In this document: positions 16,601 through 24,910 of the stretch, piece by piece
Numbering within the stretch: the first letter of the stretch is position 1
Layout of the letters: each line of letters opens with the position of its first letter
DNA from: Pseudomonadota bacterium
GTDB lineage: Bacteria > Desulfobacterota > Syntrophobacteria > Syntrophobacterales > Syntrophobacteraceae
Direction: 5' to 3'
Assembly (NCBI GenBank): GCA_023416335.1
Contig: JAEZHY010000084.1
Span: 1-30,198 of the forward strand
Length of the DNA stretch: 30,198 bases
Notes under the pieces: generated by a model
Databases searched by the model: none
What the model saw: only the letters and a program-made list of their open reading frames with translations
What the model was told of the DNA's origin: nothing
Position numbers and translations under genes: made by a program

Positions 16601-18591
16601 ATTTGATTGAGACGATCGAGCATTTCCTCGAAGACACTGCCGTGTACCCAAAAGGTCGCTATGGCATTGAACAGGAACGGCACGACGCCGGTTGCCTTGG
16701 ATTCGACTTTGATGAAGTTTTTCGCCTGCTCGATTTCGAGCTTTTGTGCCTGCAGAATTCCTCTGAGCGATCTATACGTGGACATGTTGAAGCCCGGGTC
16801 GCCCTTGGGGGAAAATGCCCATGAGATAAGCTGGTCGGCTTTTTTCAGGAGTTCCCGGTCACCGGATTTCAGAAGGGCGAGGAGGTGGATTACCCCCACA
16901 AATCCAGTGAAATAGATGTTCCTTTTCCCGAACCTGCGCCGCAATTCCTTGAGATCGGTTTCAAAGAGTTCAACCGCCTCATCGTTCTTCCCTTCCAGGA
17001 AACGAACGCATCCCATGAGGCCGAAGGAGAAGTCGGGCCCCTCTATCTCGGATATGATCCTTTTTGCCTCACTCAGCCTCCCACCCAAGATGAGCCGAAT
17101 TGCCAGGAGATAGAGCAGGTTGATTCTATCATGCCCGGGCACAGACTTGAAAAGGGGGTCTTTCATGACATAGGCGAGGACCTCGGCATCGGGTTCCAGA
17201 TAGAAAATGGCCCGCAAGAAAATCGCGGAAAGCGTGGACTTCCGGATGGCCGGAGAAAGTGTGTCGAACCACTCCGCATCGAAGGGATCGGTGCACGTTC
17301 GTGCAATGAAACCATCATAATCGGGGGATGCGCTGCAATGGGAATCAAGTTCTTCCCATCGTCTCCTGAAAAGATCGCCGTCACGGGCATAGATGGCTAT
17401 CCGGATATCCCGCATGATGCGGGGGCAGGAATATGTATCGCTATAGGAGTATCTGCCGCTTACCGGCAGTTCGCTATGGATCGCTCTCACCAGAGGCCCA
17501 AATCGCAATGACGCCCGTTGCGGTGGCTGGGGGACCTCGAACCTGTCCCATCGATCGTAAACGGACCTCCCCTGCCTCGATTTCATCTGGTCAAGGGCCC
17601 TTTTCGCCTGCTCCCGGATCGTGCCGACCTCATCCCTGCCGAGTTTCTTGAGTGCCTCGCCGGCCCAGGAAGGTTGGCTTTTGCTGAATAGATTCAATAC
17701 AGTCCTGCGAATCTCGGGGTTCGAATCGGATGTCGCTTCCGTCACCAAAGCCTTTACCTTCGGATTTTCAGGCGCCACAGTCCTCGCGGCGGTCAAGACA
17801 TTAGCATAGAACTGCCACGGCTCTTTCCTGACTTTGTCGAGCAGAACCGGTAGTATTCTGTGCTCCGAAATTCGGCTGCACGCCGAGAGGGTTGCCTGGC
17901 GAACCGCCTGGGACAGGGGATGAGAATGTATATATCCGAGATTTTGAACCAGCTGGCCCAAAAGATTGTTAGCTTCCCCACTGGTGCACGAATTGAGGAT
18001 TTCCCGCCCTTCCTGGAGAATCAGGACGGCTGTCAGCCTGCTCCTTATGTCCCCAGCCGGCGAGAGTGCATCGATAATTCGTTTGACGGACCAGTCTTTC
18101 CGTCCCTCGTCTTTCAGAGCGGCCCAAAGCTCCGATTGGACGCAAGAAGTACAAAGAGGTCCACGAGGAGTGATGAACGCCTTCTCGTTGATGCCTTTGG
18201 AACAGGAAATGCAAAATCTGCCGGATGAGAGTTTGTCGGTCCACGCCTGCTCGGACTCGATCCCCTTCAGAAAATCGCCTGCATTATAGATTTGTCCCGC
18301 GGCAACCGCCCGTCTGGTAACGATCTCCATGATCTCGCGCGGAACCTGGAGGTTCTCATCGAGGAGTCTGAGGGACTTGAGTTTATAAAGGTGCCGGTCG
18401 AGTGCTTTGGGCGACTCGATCTTTTCGCCCGGAAATTTCAAACCGGTTTTGCGGTATACGTTGCACAAAGTTGTCTTGTTGATCGGCTCGAAGATTATCG
18501 AACAAAGATTCAACAAGTCCCGTTCCGACGGATGCAATCCTTCGTATATTTTGAGCAGTTCCTTGCGTGCCTGTTCTTTTTCTTTATCCAT
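13645..18591 (-). CDS. Giant SNF2/Swi2-family DNA-dependent ATPase with zinc-ribbon and repeat-rich N-terminal half
   Basis: A 1648-residue protein; bacterial SNF2 ATPases are usually about 900-1100. SNF2 proteins translocate on duplex DNA and remodel bound proteins; in bacteria they act in transcription recycling (RapA) or in defence systems. The N-terminus suggests a winged helix (about 20-100), a zinc ribbon (CISC at 127-130, CTSC at 147-150) and HEAT-like helical repeats (about 190-370). A long TPR-like helical region follows (about 430-700). The SNF2 core is C-terminal, with DDMGLGKT near residue 1217, DEAQ near 1310, TGTPIENHLGELWTL, and LKAGGLGLNLTAADYVIHMD with HRIGQQ near 1588. ATG 18591 is chosen (AAAAGGG just upstream); an in-frame TTG at 18663 would add 24 residues. 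The gene stands alone. The large N-terminal half looks like a sensor or substrate-binding module. Confidence 0.92.
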   Translation of the reverse strand: MDKEKEQARKELLKIYEGLHPSERDLLNLCSIIFEPINKTTLCNVYRKTGLKFPGEKIESPKALDRHLYKLKSLRLLDENLQVPREIMEIVTRRAVAAGQIYNAGDFLKGIESEQAWTDKLSSGRFCISCSKGINEKAFITPRGPLCTSCVQSELWAALKDEGRKDWSVKRIIDALSPAGDIRSRLTAVLILQEGREILNSCTSGEANNLLGQLVQNLGYIHSHPLSQAVRQATLSACSRISEHRILPVLLDKVRKEPWQFYANVLTAARTVAPENPKVKALVTEATSDSNPEIRRTVLNLFSKSQPSWAGEALKKLGRDEVGTIREQAKRALDQMKSRQGRSVYDRWDRFEVPQPPQRASLRFGPLVRAIHSELPVSGRYSYSDTYSCPRIMRDIRIAIYARDGDLFRRRWEELDSHCSASPDYDGFIARTCTDPFDAEWFDTLSPAIRKSTLSAIFLRAIFYLEPDAEVLAYVMKDPLFKSVPGHDRINLLYLLAIRLILGGRLSEAKRIISEIEGPDFSFGLMGCVRFLEGKNDEAVELFETDLKELRRRFGKRNIYFTGFVGVIHLLALLKSGDRELLKKADQLISWAFSPKGDPGFNMSTYRSLRGILQAQKLEIEQAKNFIKVESKATGVVPFLFNAIATFWVHGSVFEEMLDRLNQIFHGALAVEMNWFVLEAASLILRFGREDPKYLETLERVAKQTGIQPLVSSIIVEEAWEKSLRALMQIGNEIEGTQESNEIRLVWLVRYDDGEVFVQPTEQKITAKGDWSKGRSVPLTRLAQPEKPEFVGPEDHAICAALKRDSYYHNRFVFDMDLLLPALVGHPRLFQEKSPTTPVEFVKGEPEIRVAKAGSKLKINFGAELNENRFIAAQETPTRFKVIEVTEKHRQIARVLGGRGLTVPVSAKQEVMSAVSALSSHVLIHSDIGGKSKDAVEVPSDPTPHAHLLPVGPGFRVEVFVKPFKVEGGPYLKPAAGAVNVIADVNGTRMQTQRDLKAEESMADALEGASPTLSRLADSDRQWMLEDPEDCLQVLLDLKALQDKGHVVVEWPEGEKLRITREFGMEQFRMKIRGKENWFEVSGRLQVDDKLVLDMKRLLELLSSADRRFIQLEEGSFLALSREFRKRLEELDALAETKGKEIRLHPLAALAVQDLIQGIPNVEVDEAWKSRLERIRVGQELIPSIPSTLKAELREYQLEGYTWMARLAHMGIGACLADDMGLGKTVQALAVMLQRAAKGPSLVIAPTSVCWNWITEANRFAPTLNVVQFNGNDREGLVRNLKPHDVLVTSYGLLIHEAELLSTVDWNTIVLDEAQAIKNVMTKRSQAAMGLRGEFRIITTGTPIENHLGELWTLFNFINPGLLGSLPRFNARFAVPIEKYSNREAKKRLKRLIQPFILRRLKSQVLEELPPRTEVVLQVEMSTEEAAFYEALRRQALEKIEADNTPITQKHIKILAEITKLRQAACNPQLVFPESRLSSSKLELFGEVVSELLESRHKALVFSQFVGHLNLIRQYLDEQEIGYRYIDGSTPPKDRKKEVDRFQSGEGDLFLISLKAGGLGLNLTAADYVIHMDPWWNPAVEDQASDRAHRIGQQHPVTVYRLVTKGTIEEKIVRLHQEKRDLAGSLLDGSDISGRISAEELIRLIKDE

Positions 18592-18868
18592 TGCCCTTTT
18601 ATCTCGCTTGTTATGTCCGTACGCACATCGGGCTTGCGGAAGTCTTTTCCGATCTCCGTGCAAAGCGGCAGTATCTCAAATGATATGGCGGTGTTCTATC
18701 CCGGATATCAGTCAGGGGGCATATTAGATCGTATATCAAAAGATCGAACGGAAATCGAGGCAATGCCGAAAGTTTCCAATCAGGAAAGGTCCGTCATTGG
18801 CCTGACGAGCTTAAGTCTTTGATTCACCTTGGAATTATGTCACGAGCAGTCTTTTTGAGATAAAGATC

Positions 18869-19294
18869 CTATTTTACCTGCTCATCTATCCACGATTCAT
18901 GGGAATGCAGAATTTTCCAGCCGCCTTTTCCATTCTTCCATATCATGGTAAACACATGCCTGGACTCGATCTCTTCCCCGCCTTCAAACGACATCTCCGA
19001 CTTCTCTTCACTGGTCATGAGGGCCAGGTTTGGATCGATCGGAGTGACCCGCACCCTGACCGGTTCAACACGCTGACGTTCCCGCGTCGAGAAATAGCCT
19101 GTTATTGCGTCTACCCATGCACTCCGCACACCGTAATAATCCGTACCGGCAACGGCTGAAATGAACTCATCCTCGCTGTAGAACTCGGACCATGCACGAG
19201 CATCCTTCCAGTTCAGTGCAACTACCAGTTGATTGAATCGAGCGATTACTTCATTCCTGACAGCTTCTTTCTCCGCCTCCGGGAAGGAGTTCAT
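18869..19294 (-). CDS. NTF2-like (SnoaL/DUF4440-type) protein
   Basis: A 141-residue protein with the cone-shaped NTF2-like pattern. It has an N-terminal helix (EAVRNEVIARFNQLVVALNW), DARAWSEFYSEDEFISAVAG, then beta-strands ending HVFTMIWKNGKGGWKILHSHESW. The final 'GGWKILHSHESW' strand is typical of DUF4440/SnoaL-like proteins. These range from small-molecule isomerases and hydrolases to non-catalytic binding proteins, so no reaction can be given. There is no signal peptide, so it is probably cytoplasmic. AAGGA lies upstream of the ATG. It lies 120 nt beyond the end of the recQ-DUF488 operon on the same strand and may be an independent gene. Confidence 0.85.
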   Translation of the reverse strand: MNSFPEAEKEAVRNEVIARFNQLVVALNWKDARAWSEFYSEDEFISAVAGTDYYGVRSAWVDAITGYFSTRERQRVEPVRVRVTPIDPNLALMTSEEKSEMSFEGGEEIESRHVFTMIWKNGKGGWKILHSHESWIDEQVK

Positions 19295-19414
19295 AATCAG
19301 TTCCTTTCATGAGATTTACGGTTGGATGCTGCAACGAAGGTTCTGCAAATTCAGTCTTGAACTCTGCATTGGCTGATGGCAGCGACGGCCCTCTTCAACA
19401 AACAGGTCCCGGGC

Positions 19415-19861
19415 TCAGGTCAGATGAACGATTTCGACATCTCCCCACTTCTCTCTAAAATACTCCGCCAGCAGGCGGCGATGGCATCGGTCGGATTTTT
19501 CCTCGCTGCAGAGGAGGCACGTAAGGTGAGCTTCGTCTTTTGAGAGCAGATTCTCTATTCGCCTTCCGGATATAAGCTTTAGAAATTGTTTTTCATAAGC
19601 GGCCCAGTCCTGGCCCTTTTTCTTGTATTCGTCCAGGATATCTTCAGTCGGAGCCAACTGGGGCATATGGACATAGTCAATCCCGCCTATCGCCTTTAGA
19701 AAGAACTGCAGGTCGTCGCGTTTGGCAAATCCGGCGAGCTGCGACGAGTTGTTCAGCCGCACATCTATTACTTTCTTCACTCCGGCCCTCGTGAGCAGTC
19801 CGAAAAAATTCTCGGCGGATTTCTTTGTAAATCCGATTGTAAAAAGCTTTACCCTGCTCAT
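19415..19861 (-). CDS. DUF488 family protein, second copy in the recQ operon
   Basis: A 148-residue protein beginning with the DUF488 strand VKLFTIGFTKKSAENF (4-19), then KVIDVRLNN (about 29-37) and a C-terminal CLLCSEEKSDRCHRRLLAEY. The DVR and C...CHR motifs are the conserved putative active site of the family, whose chemistry is unknown. Its ATG overlaps the stop of the upstream DUF488 gene (ATGA), and GGAG lies 5 nt before the start, so the two are translationally coupled. It is shorter than its partner and only distantly similar, which suggests an old paralogous pair working together rather than a recent duplication. The operon context with RecQ suggests a nucleic-acid-related role (inference). 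Confidence 0.88.
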   Translation of the reverse strand: MSRVKLFTIGFTKKSAENFFGLLTRAGVKKVIDVRLNNSSQLAGFAKRDDLQFFLKAIGGIDYVHMPQLAPTEDILDEYKKKGQDWAAYEKQFLKLISGRRIENLLSKDEAHLTCLLCSEEKSDRCHRRLLAEYFREKWGDVEIVHLT

Positions 19862-20478
19862 AGATCTCCTTCCGATTCTTCTTCCCTGTCCTGCTCACCC
19901 TCGGTCCGGACAAATGCAATCCTCTCGCCCTGGGTATCATAAGCCCGCTGAATCAGCGACTCCGGATTTTCAAACAGGCGCAGCTGGGGAAGCCTGAGTT
20001 CGAGCAGCATACGCTGCTCGGACTGCCGAAGACCTTCGAGGCTCCCGTCCTCCAGGATGTGTTCGATCTCGATCGGTTCCTTGCGTAATGCCCTGCAGAC
20101 AAGAATCATCCGATGGCATGCGATCGGGTCCTTCTCGGCACACATAATCGCGACCCGGTATTTTTTCATTCCGGCCCTGAGCCTCTCGAGGCCGCTTCGG
20201 AAGATTTCCGTCATCGCCAGCCGGGGATACTGCACTTTTCCATCCACATAGCAGGCGGGATCGTCGCTCCGCGGCCCAAGCTCGTTTCCCAGGAAGACAT
20301 AGGCTATCCCTCTTCTCTTCAGGGCCGACTGAAGAAGTTCGCGGTTATACTGAGGATTGTACCGGCTGTACGGACTCGAGCGGACATCGCATAATGCCGT
20401 GATGTCGTGCATCCCGAGAAGTTCTATGAATCGGGCTTCTTCATGGTTGGAGTGCCCAATGGTGTACAGTCTATCCAT
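19858..20478 (-). CDS. DUF488 family protein, first copy in the recQ operon
   Basis: A 206-residue protein beginning MDRLYTIGHSNHEEARFIEL, the classic DUF488 N-terminus, then ITALCDVRSSPYSRYNPQYN (about 26-45) and VAIMCAEKDPIACHRMILVC. The last segment carries the family's Cys...Cys-His-Arg motif. The region VFLGNELGPRSDD is also typical. An extra C-terminal stretch of about 50 residues (RLPQLRLFENPESLIQRAYD onward) ends in a very acidic tail. The start codon overlaps the end of recQ by 8 nt and the stop overlaps the next DUF488 gene by 4 nt, so all three are coupled. DUF488 is often found beside DNA-processing genes, but its reaction is not established. Confidence 0.92.
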   Translation of the reverse strand: MDRLYTIGHSNHEEARFIELLGMHDITALCDVRSSPYSRYNPQYNRELLQSALKRRGIAYVFLGNELGPRSDDPACYVDGKVQYPRLAMTEIFRSGLERLRAGMKKYRVAIMCAEKDPIACHRMILVCRALRKEPIEIEHILEDGSLEGLRQSEQRMLLELRLPQLRLFENPESLIQRAYDTQGERIAFVRTEGEQDREEESEGDL

Positions 20479-23377
20479 CCGTTGACTCGTGTTCCGGTTG
20501 TGAAACAGTGATTATTGCCGCCGCAAGTTTATAACAAAATCCGTCGAAAGGTTCACTGATGCTTATCGTGAGAAAATTTTCGGAATTCTCTACCGGATAT
20601 CTGCCGATATCCATCTGCATATACCGGCTTTCTACCGCGGGATCGGTTACGGAAAGCCGATATTTCACACCACTGTGGATAAACTCGCTCAAGATCCTTT
20701 TGAGCCCTCTGGAATCCCTCCCGACAATGATGCACAGCCGTTTGACAGCTATAAACACGATACTCGAAGAGAGCCCCTTCTCCGCCGATTGGACAGGAAT
20801 ACGATCGTTCATTCCGCCCGCGCTGCTGAAGCCGTTGATCCAAAGATGCCCGGGATTATCGCACAGGGTGCGCAAAACGGAGTAAGGCATCCTTCCGGCC
20901 CGGCGCCATGTCGTATCGCAGGCAAGACAATTCTCCGACTGGTAGGCGTGAGGTGTCCCTTCTTCCGTGTAAACATCCATCATGTCGAGCAGTTCCGGGG
21001 AACCGCCGTCCTGCATGGTTATTTCCTGGATCGTAAGCTCCCCGGTCGCCGATCCGCCAACCAGCCGGACCCACCCGCCGATCCCGTCCGGCAGCAGTTC
21101 TTTTCCTGCAACACACCTGCCGGAGTACTTGCGTGAGTTGGCCAGACAGACGATTCGCTGCAGCCGGACCGTAGCGTCGGGAGCGGACTCCGAGACTTCA
21201 TGCGGCCCATGAATAGCGTGGTGGTAAAGGCCGATTATTCGCAGCTGATTATAAGGAATCTCTCCTTCAAGGGCATCGAAAATCGGCTTCAGCCGCTCTC
21301 CACCCAGCTCTTCAAAAGCATGCATCGCCCGTTCCAGGAGCGGTTTGGAGACGGTGATAAGAGGCGCCAGCCCCTCGGTCCGCAGTGCTCCGCCCGCTGC
21401 ATGGTGCTTCCATAAATACCGCAGAACCGTTTCCTGTTTTATATTCAGATCTTCGGCCAAACCCTCGACCGTCTGCCCCGAGTTAAAGCTCCGGGCTATC
21501 AGATCCTGCCTGACGCTTCGACCGGGGACCCCGTCCTTCCGCTGAGATGAGGAAGCAGGCCGGGGTCTCTCTTCGATCCCGCGCGGCTCGCAATATTCCT
21601 CGATCAAACCGATGAAGACGGCCCCATACTTATCCTGCTTCGCCAATCCCACTCCGCTTACCTGGAGCATGCTGTCCGGCGATTGCGGAAAGTACGTCGC
21701 CATTTCGGTCAGGGTGCGATCGGAAAAGATGACAAATGGAGGAATTCCCGCCGTATCCGCAAGTTCTTTTCTCTTCTTCCGAAGAATTCCAAAAAGTTCT
21801 TCGTCGAAAGAAAGCGACTGGGCGCCACCCTCTTCCCGACTCGGTTCACCAACGGTCCCGGCATCGAGCCGTCCGAAAAACTTTTCCTCCCCTCTCAGGA
21901 CCTTCCAGGCGGTGCTCGTAAGGCTGAGGCTGCCCACTTCCAGGTTCTGCATCAGCGGGCCCTTGTGAATTAACTGCCCGGCAAGATCTTGCCATTGCTT
22001 CCTGGAGCACTCCAACCCGATTCCGTATGTGGACAGTTTTTCATGCCCGAATTTGAAAACCCTCGCAGATTTCGATCCACGCAAGACATCAATTATATGA
22101 CCGGCACCGAAGCGCTCGCCCGTCCTTTTCACACAGGAGAGAAACTTCTGGGCAGGAACGGTCAGATCCTCCAATACCCGGTCGCCAGCCGTGCAGTTGT
22201 CGCACATACCGCAGCTTTTTTCCGAATAAGTCTCGCCAAAGTAGCCTAGAAGCGGAATCCGCCGGCACAGGTCCGACTCGGCAAACTGTATCATCGAGTT
22301 CACCTGGAGCCATGCAGCCCTTTTTTCCGGGCCCTCTTTCGCGGCAATAAAAGACTTGAGTTTTCCCACATCTCCCGGCGAAAAAAGAAGCAGGCATTCC
22401 GCCCGCATGCCGTCGCGACCGGCTCGACCGATCTCCTGGTAATACCCTTCTATATTTCTCGGTAGGTCATGGTGCAGCACGAATCGAACATTCGATTTGT
22501 TGATCCCCATTCCGAAAGCAACGGTCGCAACGATGATCCGGACCTCGTCCCTGACGAACATGTCCTGGTTGCGCTCCCGCTCAGTTTCGCTCAGGCCCGC
22601 ATGGTACGGCAAAGCGGGAAACCCCTCTGAAACGAGAGCTGCGCACAACTCATCGACCTGCCTTCGAGTCAGGCAGTAAATAATTCCGGATTCGGCCGGA
22701 AACCTGCTCAGGAAATCCTTTGTCTGACGATACGCGTTATCCTTGCGCACAACCCGGATGAAGAGGTTTTCGCGATCGAATCCTGCCACAAACTCGTTTG
22801 AAGCATCGAAGGAAAGACTTTCAACGATGTCGGCCCGCACCCTCCTGGTCGCGGTGGCGGTGAGCGCGATGCAGACGGCTCCGGGAAAGTGCTCCCTCAC
22901 TCTGGCCAATTGGCGATATTCGGGTCTGAAATCCGGCCCCCACTCCGAGATACAGTGCGCTTCGTCAATTGCAAGGCAGGAAACCGGGATCGAGCGGAGC
23001 AGGCTCAAAACAGCAGGCTTGAGAAGAGACTCCGGAGCGATATACAGGAGCTTCGCTTCCCCGCGCCGGAGCATGTCCACATTTTTGCGGTACACGTGAG
23101 AAGGCAGGGCGCTGTTCAACAACACCGAAGGAATCTCGAACTCCCTCAACTGCTCCACCTGATCCTTCATGAGCGAGATGAGAGGAGAAACGACGATGGT
23201 TATTCCGTCGAAAATCAGAGCGGGCACCTGATAGCACAATGACTTGCCGCCGCCTGTGGGCATTACTGCAAGCGTGTCTTTCCCGGAGAGAAGATTTTGG
23301 ATCACATCCTGCTGCAGGGAAATGAACCGATCATAGCCAAAAACCGTTTTCAGGATGCTTTTAGCTCGTTCGATCAC
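20471..23377 (-). CDS. recQ: RecQ-family DNA helicase with an additional C-terminal domain
   Basis: A 968-residue protein; E. coli RecQ is 610. RecQ is a 3'-to-5' helicase acting in recombinational repair. Visible are MPTGGGKS (39-46), DEAH (138-141), LTATATRRV (172-180), ATVAFGMGINKSNVRF (284-299) and QEIGRAGRDG (314-323). The zinc site is C371, C389, C392 and C395. An RQC winged helix (about 405-510), an HRDC domain (about 521-596) and a helix-turn-helix region (about 625-725) follow. Residues 741-968 are extra, beginning RIVCLANSRKYSGRCVAGKE and containing GGWVRLV. I recall this pattern from a dual-OB-type domain that travels with DUF488 genes, and two such genes follow. The start is GTG 23377 with a weak Shine-Dalgarno sequence (GGGTGA). 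The fusion plus two coupled DUF488 genes suggests one repair or defence machine. Confidence 0.95.
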   Translation of the reverse strand: MIERAKSILKTVFGYDRFISLQQDVIQNLLSGKDTLAVMPTGGGKSLCYQVPALIFDGITIVVSPLISLMKDQVEQLREFEIPSVLLNSALPSHVYRKNVDMLRRGEAKLLYIAPESLLKPAVLSLLRSIPVSCLAIDEAHCISEWGPDFRPEYRQLARVREHFPGAVCIALTATATRRVRADIVESLSFDASNEFVAGFDRENLFIRVVRKDNAYRQTKDFLSRFPAESGIIYCLTRRQVDELCAALVSEGFPALPYHAGLSETERERNQDMFVRDEVRIIVATVAFGMGINKSNVRFVLHHDLPRNIEGYYQEIGRAGRDGMRAECLLLFSPGDVGKLKSFIAAKEGPEKRAAWLQVNSMIQFAESDLCRRIPLLGYFGETYSEKSCGMCDNCTAGDRVLEDLTVPAQKFLSCVKRTGERFGAGHIIDVLRGSKSARVFKFGHEKLSTYGIGLECSRKQWQDLAGQLIHKGPLMQNLEVGSLSLTSTAWKVLRGEEKFFGRLDAGTVGEPSREEGGAQSLSFDEELFGILRKKRKELADTAGIPPFVIFSDRTLTEMATYFPQSPDSMLQVSGVGLAKQDKYGAVFIGLIEEYCEPRGIEERPRPASSSQRKDGVPGRSVRQDLIARSFNSGQTVEGLAEDLNIKQETVLRYLWKHHAAGGALRTEGLAPLITVSKPLLERAMHAFEELGGERLKPIFDALEGEIPYNQLRIIGLYHHAIHGPHEVSESAPDATVRLQRIVCLANSRKYSGRCVAGKELLPDGIGGWVRLVGGSATGELTIQEITMQDGGSPELLDMMDVYTEEGTPHAYQSENCLACDTTWRRAGRMPYSVLRTLCDNPGHLWINGFSSAGGMNDRIPVQSAEKGLSSSIVFIAVKRLCIIVGRDSRGLKRILSEFIHSGVKYRLSVTDPAVESRYMQMDIGRYPVENSENFLTISISEPFDGFCYKLAAAIITVSQPEHESTDG

Positions 23378-23641
23378 GATTCACCCAAATGCCGCGCGAA
23401 GTCATCGCAATAGATCGGCCGGACACAGAAATCGATTGAGCTTCTTATAGCTCATTTCCAAAGCTCTTAACAGTTTCGCCCAGGCCGGTCCCGCCCGCTA
23501 TATGAAACAAAGGAAAGTTGTACGAGTATACAAAAAGAAAGTGAAGAGTTCACAGAAAGATTTGGTTGGGAAGCTTTTTCCCGGAGAGGAGATCGAATCA
23601 ATGCACGCCTTCAACAGGGTTGTTCGAAACGGCACGCGGCA

Positions 23642-24910
23642 CTATTTCAAAACCTTTTCTTCATTTTCAGAATCATAAAAGATATTCCCCGGAGAATTCC
23701 CCGCCAGAGCCATCCGGTAAGTATCGACCATAATACCCCCTATGATCTGGTTGGTCATGATGACAGATGGATCCGGGGTGTAACGGCAAGATTGCCTGTC
23801 TCTCTCGGCAGGCTCTGATTTTCTTTCTTTTATGATTTCGTAAAGCCCCAGCAATTCAGCCGGGGTTTTCTCGTTTGCGGCCGGGTCGTAGACAATCACT
23901 TGGCCCGCTGTGGCGCTGGTTCCCCCGCTGATTAGTATTTTTCCATATTCCCGGCATTTTTCGCTGAGGAGGATTCGGGTTTCGAAGTTGTCGACGCAGT
24001 CGAAGACCACGTCGAATTCGGAGATGTCCGTCTCGGCACCGAAATAATCTGAGTGGAATTTCGCATCGGTTCCGAATATTTCATTCAGTCGTTTAGCCAG
24101 AGTCTTGGCTTTTCCACGACCTATTGCCTCATAGAAGAAGACCTGCCTGTTCAGGTTGGCAATTTCAATGATGTCCGGATCCATGAAGGTGATGTTGGAA
24201 ATCTTTGAAAACGCGAGGCCAAGCCCCACAAAGTTTCCAAGTGCTCCGGCCCCTACGACGAGGACCCTTGGGGATTTTGCAGCGGGGGCGGTCTGCTGTG
24301 TGGTGTAGGAAATGACCTCCGATGCTGCTTGCCGGCCCATCAGGATGTTTTTTACCTCCTCCAGGGCTATCCCGACGGCAATGGTGTCGAACACGCCGTC
24401 GTCGACATGCTTTTCAGGCAGGTTATTGGAGGAGATAAGCGACCGCAGCTCATCCCATTCCCTCCCGCGCATATAAGAAAAGACTTTAACCCCGGCGGCA
24501 TTCGTACCCTCCTGAAACCTCAGCGCCCTGATGACGGGGAGGCCGTCTCTGTAGGCCTTTTCGATCGCGAGTTTATTCGCCAGCCCGAAAGCAGACAAAT
24601 CCACGACCACCCGACTCCCCTGAAACAGGTCGGATAGTGCCGGGTGAGTAAAGCTTCCCTCGATGAAAGTCAGGCTGAAATTGGGGTTTATTTTGCGCGC
24701 CGCCTCGATAAGGGCTTCATCCAGCATGGGAGCGAGCATTACCAGATCGTTTATGCCCAAGGCGGATGCCGACAGGGCAAAAAGCGATGCCAGCAAGTCG
24801 TCATCACCAAGTATGCATACCCTGGAGCTGCTGAGCGCAATCTGGTCCCAGCCTGCTATTCGAATTTGTCTATCTAGCCGTTCTTCAATCATTGTCCAAT
24901 CCGCGTTCAA
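23642..24910 (-). CDS. E1-like adenylating enzyme (tandem ThiF domains, N-terminal one degenerate)
   Basis: A 422-residue protein. E1/ThiF enzymes adenylate the C-terminal Gly of a ubiquitin-like protein and often pass it to a Cys. The C-terminal half is an active-looking ThiF domain: VLVVGAGALGN (216-226), Asp 244, NLNRQ (252-256), basic GRGKAKTLAKRL (264-275), FDCVDNFETR (303-312) and a candidate catalytic Cys 375 in SCRYTPDPSVIMTNQ. The N-terminal half (ERLDRQIRIAGWDQIALSSS, then CILGDDDLLASLFALSASAL) keeps the E1 opening and Rossmann pattern but has lost the Gly motif and adenylation residues. This recalls the inactive/active pairing of eukaryotic E1s. No MoeB-type CxxC zinc site is visible. 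TTG 24910 overlaps the JAMM gene stop (TTGA); ATG 24892 is an alternative start. It is last in the operon. Confidence 0.9.
   Translation of the reverse strand: MNADWTMIEERLDRQIRIAGWDQIALSSSRVCILGDDDLLASLFALSASALGINDLVMLAPMLDEALIEAARKINPNFSLTFIEGSFTHPALSDLFQGSRVVVDLSAFGLANKLAIEKAYRDGLPVIRALRFQEGTNAAGVKVFSYMRGREWDELRSLISSNNLPEKHVDDGVFDTIAVGIALEEVKNILMGRQAASEVISYTTQQTAPAAKSPRVLVVGAGALGNFVGLGLAFSKISNITFMDPDIIEIANLNRQVFFYEAIGRGKAKTLAKRLNEIFGTDAKFHSDYFGAETDISEFDVVFDCVDNFETRILLSEKCREYGKILISGGTSATAGQVIVYDPAANEKTPAELLGLYEIIKERKSEPAERDRQSCRYTPDPSVIMTNQIIGGIMVDTYRMALAGNSPGNIFYDSENEEKVLK

Noticed and set aside
23568..23582. GGGAAGCTTTTTCCC hairpin as an operon terminator downstream of the E1 gene
   Set aside because: The stem is only five pairs and no T-run follows on the minus strand.
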